This document shows, piece by piece, positions 44,012 to 53,505 of a DNA stretch of 64,000 nt. Every line of letters starts with the position of its first letter. The first letter of the stretch is position 1. The notes below the pieces were generated by a model that saw only the letters and a list, made by a program, of their open reading frames with translations, searched no databases and was not told the DNA's origin. The translations under genes were made by a program, and so were the position numbers. The stretch is from Armillaria gallica. Lineage: Eukaryota > Basidiomycota > Agaricomycetes > Agaricales > Physalacriaceae. Location: NCBI GenBank assembly GCA_037576215.1, contig JBANDB010000001.1, forward strand, positions 124,001 to 188,000. The letters are read 5' to 3'.

Positions 44012-44933
44012 GGCGATTCAGTGAAATGCGATGATTCTGAGGACACAACGACGAGAAAACGTTGCCTTTATACGAAAACTCAGAAACAATTCACCTCATC
44101 GCATTTACGCGAAAATTCCTATCGGGCTTGGATCATACGCTCGACGGAACGCAGCACGGAATACAACCGCATGTTTGCAACTTCCAAAACTCAGCGGCAT
44201 TCACTTTCAAATTACAAGTCTTCAAACCTCGGTTTAAATCTTTTCAGCCAAGGCCGGCAAAGATTTAAAAAGTTTAGGGGGGAGAGACATGGTCCCCATG
44301 TTGTTCATAGGACGAAAACACGCATTCTTTTCAACACTACATTTTCGCGCAAAAAGTAACGAAATCATGAAAGAAATGACCTTTCAATCTACGAAATACT
44401 CCATGAAAAACTACGAAAATATCATTTCTAACGACAAAAATACTACGCTCCACCGTCAATTTGACTATACACGATGGAGATATCACCAAAATCATATTTC
44501 AGTAACGAAAACTCATGACCAGTAACACGAAACACGACGAATCCAAAGGCCAACAGCTCAGAGCCACGGCAATCCACATTCCTTACCATTTCAATTTCAC
44601 GGCAATTCGGACATGGAGAAATTATTTCAAGAAACAGCCAAGGCGGACGATCACGTGAACCCTAGCACGTGAGCCCCAGCCGCTGAAATTTCTCTAAGTC
44701 CAAATTCACCGAAAATTCACTCAAAAATCCAATAAATCACACAAAATTGCAAGAAAATATGATTTATTTATTTTGAACCCTCTTTGGGGCAGCGACATTC
44801 CACACTATGTAAAAATATTGCCCGAAGGCGCACGATACAAGTCCGTATGTAAAAAGTTCAAAAAGATTTGGAGTCATACTCCCAAGAGACGACAACAGCC
44901 GACGACTAAGGACCCAGTATCTGCAGCTTTATC
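44012..44933. other. Spacer between the two antisense genes
   Basis: Holds the likely promoter side of antisense gene 1, the internal polypurine tract (44268-44283) and the region downstream of antisense gene 2. No other coding sequence is recognised. Confidence 0.5.
44268..44283 (+). promoter_or_regulatory. Internal polypurine tract
   Basis: AAAAGTTTAGGGGGGA is identical over 16 nt to the tract next to the right LTR (47863-47878). It is not followed by LTR-like sequence. It could act as a central plus-strand primer or be a relic of an older 3' end. Confidence 0.7.
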
Positions 44934-47253
44934 CTACTTGTGCTTCCTTTTCTTTGAAGGACCAGCAACGCCTTCAGCCACATCGTCTGGCACCTCGTCT
45001 TCTGCATCCTCCCCATCGTTTCCCTCATCTTCATCCTCGACGGGATCGAGACAGCCGCGGAGACGAGACGCTTGGGCACGAATATTATCGGTATGCGCCA
45101 AAATATTGAGGCCCGCCAAGTATTGTTGGGTAATCGCAGTAACGGCGGCGTTATTGACTTCAATGGCGTTAAGGGCACTCTCAAAAGTATTGACGGCGTC
45201 TACAAAAGAAGAAAAGTCAGAAGCGACGAAGCAAGAGAAGAAAGGAACTTACCGTAGCCCTTGGGACGATAATGCTCGATAGGGTTCAGAGCAGGGACCC
45301 CGTTGACCTTGCATGGGAGCTTGGAATAGTGGCAACGAACGCACTTGACTGTGTGCGTCAGGAGCTTGCGGCATTGCGTTCCAAGACGGCGACAATGATC
45401 ACAAGCGGTGGTGTACTGTCGAAAAACCCATCAAGAAAGAAGAGACACAACGGAGAAATCACTTACTCGTTCGCCCACGAAAGGAGCTACTTCCTTACTC
45501 CAATAGCTCTTATCCACCTCCACGAAATTACCGAAATCCTGGTCAACCACGAGCACGCCAATACTCTTGACACCATTCTCGATCACCTTCGCCGAGGAAG
45601 GAACTTTCTCGCCGAAACCGCCACCACTGACACCCAAAGTAATGGGCAGCGGTTTCGAAAGCCCTGGGCCACGTTTGCGAACGGCCTTGGTAGCTACGGC
45701 AGCTAAGAAAAGGAACTAAGAAAGGATAACACAAATAGAAAAAGGAACTCATGTTCGTCTTCGTCAACGATGACGGTCTCTTTTAGTTTGGGCTTTTTGG
45801 GAGCCGGCTTGTCCTTCACCGGCACAGTGTCATCTTCAGTCCTCGCGCGTTTACGAGGGACGGCAACCTCCGAAGCCTTGACCTTGCCTTTTGCATTACT
45901 CTTTTTCTTCTTAGCTTCGGGCTTGGAGCTTTGGACTGTCTTAAGATAAGTGGCTGTGGAGTTGACAGGGGAGATGTGCGAGCGAGCAGATCGGTGGGGA
46001 ACTAGACTTTGAGAAGTTGGAAGGGCCGGCCTAGGGAGGAAAATAGTCGGGTGAGATTCGACGAAATCTCCAGTAGCCTCGTCAAATATGAACGAAATTT
46101 TTGGCTCTTGTCGAAGACGACGAGCAAGGTTGGTAGGAAGAGGGCTTGAAGCCTCATCGCTGCTTTGGACATCCGAGTCGTCTTGACCTCGCACGTCGCC
46201 GTCTTCCCCATCGGTACCGGCAACTTCCTCATCTACCCGACCAGCCTCGACTAAATCCCCTCGGACTGGTTCTTCCTCGTCATCTGTCCCCGGTAAAAAT
46301 AAGGCCTCGCGAACTCCAGGAAGTAAAGCAACGCTACCTTCTTCGGCAGGGGTAGGACCTGGAATAACCGAAGCACGAGAAGCAGCTAGAAAAATCCTAA
46401 GTCACTACGGCATTAACAAAGAGAGTACAAGAAAACGTACCATCTACTCTCAAAAGCGTAGACGCCTCCAATCTCGCAGCGGGAATAGGCGGCCTGACGT
46501 TGACAGGTTTACCAGGCCTCTGGTGTAGCGGCGAAGTTGTATCAGGAAGAAAGGCGACGTTGGCAGAACCAGCGGTGATAGGCGTAGGCTTCACCTTCCT
46601 TTGGGTTGTTTGTTGCTGGGCTCGAGTAGCCTTATCAGCAGGCGGTTGGGTGACTTGTTTCTTGGACGCCTCGCGCTTTGCCGTACCAGGCTCGATAACT
46701 CGTGTTTCTGAAGACAGCGGGATTGGAGTCGTGAGCTTGGAAGAGGTCGGCAAGGGAGTCGGCGTCACGGCCCGGGAACCAGTCGCTGCTGCATTTTGAC
46801 GTGATTGAGAAGGCGATATGGTTGCCTTGGAACATTTGGATGTCGCACGATGAATAGGCAGAGGCACGACATCAAGATTATAATCGAGCTAAAAACTATC
46901 GGTCAGAAAGCAAGAAAAGGAACAGCAAACAGCCAACGCACCGCTCGTTCAACCAGCTCATTGAACTCCGTACGCGCATAAGTCACTTTATCCATAGGGA
47001 GGTCGGGCACCCGCGCTATCAAACTGTACTCCAGTTTATACCAATCCTTGCTCACAACGCCAGCCGACGCCCAGTTTTCCTCGCAAATCGACCAATGAGT
47101 CAAGGCGTCGATAAGCCAGGTATCCATCCTCGTAGAATCCCAAGTTGGATCGGGAAAGTCGTCCAAAAGATCATCGATTGCGGCGGCGGCGGCATTGTAC
47201 GCGTCCTGAGCTTGGACTTTGGCGAGTTCGGCAGGGTCGGTTGGCTCAGCCAT
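44934..47253 (-). CDS. Antisense gene 2: Zn(II)2Cys6-type protein in retrotransposon
   Basis: Six exons on the minus strand: 47253-46942, 46888-46441, 46385 to about 45749, 45702-45467, 45415-45253 and 45199-44934 (TAG stop), for about 687 residues. Start MAEPTDPAELAK. Exon 5 encodes ACDHCRRLGTQC and continues to C-x8-C-x2-C-x6-C. This is the full C-x2-C-x6-C-x8-C-x2-C-x6-C spacing of fungal binuclear zinc clusters, with the basic RR after the second Cys. Acidic stretches (DDEEEP, EDEDEGNDGED) and basic runs (KKKKSNAKGK, PRKRAR, terminal KKRKHK) suggest a nuclear protein. The exon 3-4 junction lacks a GT donor in the right phase (GAGTTCC at about 45750-45744), so this copy may be mis-spliced. 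Upstream at 47375-47662 lie possible untranslated exons, with a GAG-GTGAGT donor. A transcription-factor role is inferred from the cluster. Confidence 0.75.
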
Positions 47254-47862
47254 TTCACGGAGACGGCGAGTCAAATGGTCGGCAGATAACCTCACCAGCG
47301 TTGCACACCGGTGAAGGGAACGCAGAGAAAAGGGTACGACACTGAGAAACCTTCAGTGAAACCGAAGGAAGCCATCAGTACGCGTCAAAGGGAAAGGATC
47401 CGTCTGTGTAACAGACAGTGTCCAGGAGAAGAGTACTCACCTCCGAGGTAGAGGAGGAAGAGCGTCTTTGTGGACCTAACAACGAGAGCAAAAGAAAAGA
47501 GGATGATTGTGCAAATAGAGGGGAACGAGAGGGTGAAGTGAAAGTAAGAAGGCAAAAGAGAGGAATGGAAAATTTCTCTAAGTCCAACTTGTCACACGGC
47601 AACAGAAAGTTCTCCACTCTTTCACGCGTCACAGAAGATTCCGTCGCGAAACGAGAAGACATACGACGACTTCTGTGCCTGTGAACAGCAATTAACGGTG
47701 TCTATCTTTAGATCACCGACGTGTCTATAGCAATTCGATCACCAATATCAGATAGATCGTACAGCCACCACGTTATCTCCTGGCAACCGAGCCCAAAACC
47801 CTGACTTCTCATGGGAATACGGTTACCTCAAGCATGGATCTTATGTTCCCAAGTAACATAAT
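47254..47862 (-). promoter_or_regulatory. Upstream region of antisense gene 2
   Basis: A minus-strand open frame at 47662-47375 begins ATG (MSSRFATES) and includes a TTGTTAG acceptor and a GAG-GTGAGT donor. It may be a 5' leader with one or more introns or a short upstream reading frame. The promoter itself is not identified. Confidence 0.35.
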
Positions 47863-47878
47863 AAAAGTTTAGGGGGGA
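47863..47878 (+). promoter_or_regulatory. Polypurine tract at the right LTR
   Basis: AAAAGTTTAGGGGGGA directly precedes TGATG of the right LTR, the standard place for plus-strand priming. Confidence 0.85.
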
Positions 47879-49573
47879 TGATGAGCCTCCAGGCTCTGTA
47901 CGCTCAGAATTCGCGGATTTTGCCTGCTAATTAATGCTACTATCCCTTCAACGGCCTTTCAGCAAACCAATGATCGCACACCCACTGATACCACTTTCAT
48001 CCTACGGCAACCGCTCCTTACGCGCTTTGTTATCCATCCCATCTTGCCACGCATCATAATTGCCATACTTCATCACGGCAAGGCACCTTCGATCGACAAT
48101 CATCCCAATACGGAATTGACGCATCACTCAGAAGCACCTAGTTGACGCGCTCATTGATCACTTAATGAAAATGACGTGATTGACACGAGTACCCTCCCAG
48201 CTACGACAATAGCAGCTACGGCAACTACAGACCATGTTTACTAAGGCTGTTACTTCGCCAAGGCTTCAAGAAAACGTTACCCCACGCGTACTCCTCAGCA
48301 CGACGACTATTGCTCAACTAATCCGCAGCTAAACAGCACCTAACGATCCGTGCATCGCTCAGCAAAACCATGCGGTTCGCATCCATACGCAGCAACGTCG
48401 ACAAGTTGCTGTTACTTTAGAAGACCAAGGACCATATGTTACCTATGATTTTTACAAAGCCAAGGCTTTACGGCCTTACTAAGTCTCGCATATATACTCT
48501 ATTTATAAATTTGTACTTGTAGTATAAAAACTAGTTAGAAAATGTAGTTCAAAAGCAGTTCATCTCTAGTCGACCCCAGACTACGTCAATTATCGTCTCG
48601 CACTAGTCTATCGCCAGTAAACAACGTTTATTCACCGTTCTACGGCAATATATCGTTTACACCAGCATATTCTCGATTGCACGTCGACTCTTGAGCTCAC
48701 CAGAGTTATTCCACGGTTTTTAACTGTGAAGAGTCCTTCGTTACGCGCTCTTCGCTCTTAACACTATTGGTGCACGCTCATACTGTGCCAATACGTGATC
48801 GCCGCGCTATACCTCGCCCACGTTATCTTTTATAGGCCGTCATCGTTTCACTTTCGCACCATTGGAGTTTTTATCATTTCTCTTTCGCCATCGTTATCGT
48901 CGCCCACTTGGGTAGTCTCAGAGCAGACTTAGGATCAGTTCAGCAAGTTTTCGTATAGTATCATATCAGTCCCTCGAGTGGACTTGAAGGTTAGTTTTGA
49001 CATAGGATAGGATCGTCTCAGTACCAGACCAGTTTCGACATCGACTCAGCACCCTCGCATCGTATAGGACCAGTATCGCCACCAGTTTTCGTAGTTCCAC
49101 GTTTTCTCTCGCCAGTCCACCCTCAGCACCTCGTTCCACGTTTATTTCGCCACTCGCAGTCCCCACACCGTTTTCTCATCGCTTCGCTCGCCCACAGACT
49201 ATTGCCGACCGTTTAGTCTATTCTCCATCGTTCACCCCGCTCCGATTACCGTCGAGCGACGTTTTCTAGTCTCACAGCACGTTTTCTCATACGGATTCGT
49301 GGTATTCACGTCATACCCGTTTTCGTTCCCTCTCATTTCAAGAGATCCCTACCGGCTTATAGCCATAGCATTTAGTACTCGACTACCAAGCAGTACTACT
49401 TCGCAGACTTTAAGTCGCAGTGTATTCTTGCGTATAGAGGAATTGTTCTACTGCACGGAGGTGCCCCGAACCACTCGCACACACGATCACCTTGATTGCC
49501 GTGCCACTACGTTAATTAACCAAGCTCATTCCGAGTTGGTGTTGCCGTTGCCACGGAAGTCTTAGGCCCATCA
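47879..49573 (+). repeat. Right LTR (3' LTR), 1695 bp
   Basis: Same length and sequence as 32862-34556 as far as I can read. Followed by CCGTGGCAG of the flank. Confidence 0.95.
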
Positions 49574-51344
49574 CCGTGGCAGTACCATGACTATTGTGTA
49601 GAGGAAGAGCAGACAAGGACATAGTTCTGTGAAACGCAAATAATGGAATGCATTAAAAGATCGGTATTTGGAGATACAATCGGACATCTGAAGTATGTGG
49701 TGAGTCAGGATATCTGCACGAGTGTGTTGGTTATAGCGCAAATTCAACACTTACAAGCAGATATATACTCGAATGGACGTGCAACTGTCGAAGATTTGCT
49801 GTCCTCTTTGAAGACGTCCTGTTTCAGCGATTACCGCCACAGAAATTCATTCAAGTTCCTATTCTTTACGTTTCCGCAAAAATTACACCCGCTCTGCGAG
49901 TTACAAGACACTGCGGCATACAGTACCGCCGTGGAAATAGTGAGTTACATCCTGGTGAGTATCTCAACATGCCCTAGGACGGATTGATTCCTTTACACTG
50001 AATTGACAGTTCAGCTACATATTCTTCTGTAGAGAGTCGATACTCACCTCACAAAACGTTACCAGATCTCGTCCGAAGAGAGAATACAAAATCCAGAGAC
50101 CAGAACCAACAGAATCAAGTCTGTGGTATTTTATTGGTTCAAGTCAAGGTGACTTCTGTAAACGTTGCTTCAGTTTGCTGCGTCGGTGAATCGATATTAG
50201 ACGTACCGTTAACTCACAGGGGAAATGAAACAATGTCATTCAAATAAATGGATGATAATGCAACCTGTATTACGAAAAGGACAGGTACATAACAAGAAAT
50301 GCCATAGGGTTCCAATAAGCACACCCCTCAGCTAGTCTTAAGATCAGTTCAGAGACCGTTGCCTCTGGAGATCCAGTTGCATGCTCATAAAGAGTCCTCA
50401 GTCCGCATGCACTGCACCTGACTTTCAGCATCAGTTGCCAAGCCTCAAAAACCATTGACTCGTTGCTCACCTTAAGATCTCACCGGTCTACTGGCGTAAT
50501 CACTCTCCAGAGCTATGCGGCACGACAGTTTGCTTGGTTGCATCTTTCGTTATCTTTCATTGTGCAACTGCGGCTCATGCTTTATATGGAATATCACGCC
50601 GGCACCAAGACTCATGCCTCACAACGTGCATCGTCTGAAGACACGTCAAAATGGCATCGAGGTAAGTGTGCGGACTCGGTTAGTCTGACAAAATAAATTG
50701 GTAATCTCAACAGCTCTGTCCACAAGAACATGTCACAGGTTCTTGTCCTCGATCCTATTCCACGGCTCACTGAAAGTGATTGCTTGAATGGTCGCTAAGC
50801 TGTCGAAGATTTGCTGTCCTCTTTGTTTCAGCGATTACCGCCACGGAATCTCTTTCAAGTTCCCTGATGATTGCACCAAAATTACGTCTATTCAGCGCAA
50901 TACAGGAAGACGAGGACATCATGGTGGCATACAGTACCACCGTGGAGACAGCGAGTTACATCCTGCAGTTTCAAAATACCCTAGCGTGGGTAGGAATTCT
51001 AACGCGATCTTTGCCAGGTGGCATCTGCAAATGTAGCTTCAGTTTGCTGTGTCAGTGAAGTGATATTAAACATATCCTTGACTTATACGACATGGCTAAT
51101 ACAAGTAAGGAATAGTGATGCACCGTCCGTAAGCGCAAAGTGGGCAAGAATTCCAGCGGTTCTGAAGTAGACACCTCAGATTATCCGCGAATTGAAAAGA
51201 CGACCAATCCCAGCCAAAGCGAAGCCCTGGCAAGGGATTGGGCAGACGTCCGACAGCTTCGAAGTCAACACAACATTTTAAACCCCGATGACCTTCTGAT
51301 TAAAACAAGTACATCGGGATACAGCTTAAACTTTGCTTTACAAG
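49574..51344. repeat. Duplicated host block, no intact gene
   Basis: The part 50010-50212 matches 58283-58487, and 51085-51330 matches 58490-58740. The 872 bp between them here is absent at 58.5 kb. Within the block, 49790-49955 and 50804-50960 are diverged copies of each other (both begin GTCGAAGATTTGCTGTCC). Confidence 0.55.
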
Positions 51345-51590
51345 TTCAAACCCGTTGTTTCACGACAGCAGTATCTCCTTGTCTGTATCGCAGGATCTAT
51401 TCCGCTGTGTACATGGTGGCCATCGTAAATACTTTTATCCCAAGAAACCAGTAGGACGCGCAGACCTAACAGGTAAGAACCTGTGTCTGAATTAATGTGC
51501 ACACGCCGCAACCATATGGCTCACCCACCTTCGAAGATGCTGCTCTTTCCATGTTTTTTTAACTTGACAAATCTCACAGTGACGCTGGAA
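51345..51590 (+). pseudogene. F-box-like remnant, copy 2
   Basis: Nearly the same sequence as 31940-32170, with CFTTAVSPCLYRRIYSAV and IVNTFIPRNQ followed by a stop and a GTAAGAACC site. Broken in the same place as copy 1, so the damage predates the duplication or the piece is an exon end. Confidence 0.35.
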
Positions 51591-51755
51591 TGAGGTTTTG
51601 TTTCCAAGCTTCAGGTCTCAAGGGAACATCACTATCACACTATTAAATTCTTTGTTATACAAGAGCTGCTTGTCATCTACTCGACCTAATGTATGGAAAC
51701 AGACATATCCAAGAATTGGCTATAACTATGTAGTGCAGGAACAAGAAGTTGCACT

Positions 51756-52268
51756 TCAGCTGCCCATCCTGCGGTGACTTTGCATCTGAGTACCCCAAGA
51801 GAGGCGCGTACCTGTGCGCCTCTTGGCCTGCCCCTCAGCGATCAGGACCATTTTCCGAGAAGGACCCCATCTTTGATGTTGCCAGTAGTGTATGGGCATC
51901 AGCATGCCATTCTGTCCAGGCCACATCAACAAGTCGTATTTCTCCCCCAGAACCATATGCCATCCAATTCGTGCCCATTGTCCTTGGCCTGGATACCAAA
52001 CGTTCACTGGTACTAGAGCAGGTCCTGCCGCTGTCTGCACAAAGAGGTCTCCAGGAAAAGGGTACGGATACGTGGAAAGCCATGCCCCCCCTGTGTCGGT
52101 CTGGTACTCTGCATACAGGTATCGGATTCCACCCAAGACGCTTCTATTGACTAAGCGAATCTTGGGAAAGACGGGCAAGATGAGGTCATTCAAGACATGG
52201 ACATCCATCTGCGTCTGTCCGGCATGTAGAATGGAGCTAGCGCCAAGGAATAAAGCTGGCAAAGCCAT
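51756..52268 (-). CDS. Hypothetical protein, possibly secreted
   Basis: 170-codon open frame starting with ATG (MALPALFLGASS). A short hydrophobic N-terminus could be a signal peptide. The middle has YLYAEYQTDTGGAWLS, YPFPGDLFVQ and VWYPGQGQWARIGWHMV, rich in aromatic residues and Gly as in beta-rich secreted proteins. The C-terminal 40 residues are basic and less protein-like, so an intron or an earlier end is possible. I do not recognise the family. Confidence 0.4.
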   Translation of the reverse strand: MALPALFLGASSILHAGQTQMDVHVLNDLILPVFPKIRLVNRSVLGGIRYLYAEYQTDTGGAWLSTYPYPFPGDLFVQTAAGPALVPVNVWYPGQGQWARIGWHMVLGEKYDLLMWPGQNGMLMPIHYWQHQRWGPSRKMVLIAEGQAKRRTGTRLSWGTQMQSHRRMGS

Positions 52269-52747
52269 GATGGATGTGGGATGGTGGAAGGGTTCAAGCC
52301 TGAAGTGAGTAGTGCATCTCGACGCACATTTTTAAGGCTGTATTGCGTGTCCACACTTTGTACATGTGTACGCGTTTTCTGACATTGTCAGTGACTTTCT
52401 GGCCACTGAAAGTTCGACCCTATTGCATGCATGTTTTCCGGCAATGTCGATGGTGTTGATGACTTTTTTTGGTCACTATTTAATTTTAGAACACCATTCA
52501 AATCCGTACGACCACCGGGACGGTAACCTGATGTCTAAAATTCAGCTATGGAGCGATACAAAAGGAAAAGTACCAGTGCTAACACTGGCATCTAACTCGA
52601 TCTATAGCATAGAACACTTTGATTGACGATATAGTCGTGTAGTTCCTTCAAGTTTGCGATAGTGACTCATCCATACCATTTTCGGAACACACAAAACAAG
52701 CAAATTTAGTACAGGCTACGACGTGTAAGTACTAGTAGTGAATTCAG

Positions 52748-53505
52748 TTACTCAAGTAAGTTGTATGGAAAGGAGTGCGATATGATGAGATAGTTGTGAA
52801 AATGGAACTCGTATATGACATCAGCAAAAACGCCAAATGTTTGAGGTGACGTGAGGTCAACATCATCAATGGGAACCAAGGCCTGACCCTCGACCTCCGG
52901 TCCACCAGGTACGCTTCGTCTATCCACCACCACTTCGACATCAGCTCCAACATGTTGAGGATCTCCTTTGAGACTGACAAAGTCAAGGCCGAAGAAACGT
53001 GTTGACCTTCCGGGAACCTGCGCCACCTTGGGATCCCATATCCTGATATTGAGAGATGCTATGAATGGAAAAAATCCTGTACAATGTTGTGTCAGATGGT
53101 AGGGATGGCCTCTGTATGATAATAAGATTGGCTACTGAAATAGAAGAGACAGGCATACCCAGGAGACCTGGTACTGTTGCACATTTGCAAGGACATCAAA
53201 GAATCCTGTCAGTCCGATATCAACACCAGAGTACAACTGACTAACAAGGTGCGGACCCCAACGTTGCAGCGAGGTCGTAGGGACGATAGGTGTGGTCGAG
53301 AACGCGGTTCGAACCATCTCGGTACTGGAGAATGACTCCACCACCGGAGTAGGCATCGGTGGAGGGTTGCGGAAGAAGTAAAAAAATCAGCCGTGGGCAT
53401 GTCAGCCTGAGAGTGGGTATCCTGAGGAGTAGTTCTGGCTCTGTCCAAGTTCATGGCTAGTTCTTGAGCACGAAACAATGAGGATGGTGCATTTAAATAC
53501 GACAA
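52748..53505 (-). pseudogene. Unknown two-copy family, minus copy
   Basis: Exon-like pieces on the minus strand read TDAYSGGGVILQYRDGSNRV, then FFDVLANVQQYQVSW ending at GTATGCC. After a gap they read PFIASLNIRIWDPK, then FFGLDFVSLKGDPQHVGAD and VEVVVDRRSVPGG. The pieces are in different frames, joined only by assumed introns. They match the plus-strand copy at 57227-57900, which supports a real gene family. The function is not recognised. Confidence 0.4.

Larger units (their letters stand above)
32862..49573 (+). mobile_element. 16.7-kb Ty3/gypsy LTR retrotransposon with two antisense genes
   Basis: The element is bounded by two 1695-bp LTRs that begin TGATG and end CATCA. Order on the plus strand: LTR, primer binding site, gag, protease, RT, RNase H, integrase. 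Then come two minus-strand genes, a polypurine tract and the second LTR. Protease-RT-RNaseH-integrase order defines it as Ty3/gypsy (Metaviridae). It is well above the usual 5-10 kb of fungal members because of about 6 kb after pol. I found no difference between the LTRs, which implies recent insertion. The flanks are CCGC on the left and CCGT on the right, so the target duplication is at best imperfect. Confidence 0.95.

Noticed and set aside
41900..47860. Antisense genes as a nested, independent transposon
   Set aside because: I see no second pair of terminal repeats or target duplication around 42063-47860, and the polypurine tract and LTR follow directly. The possibility is kept open through the internal tract finding.
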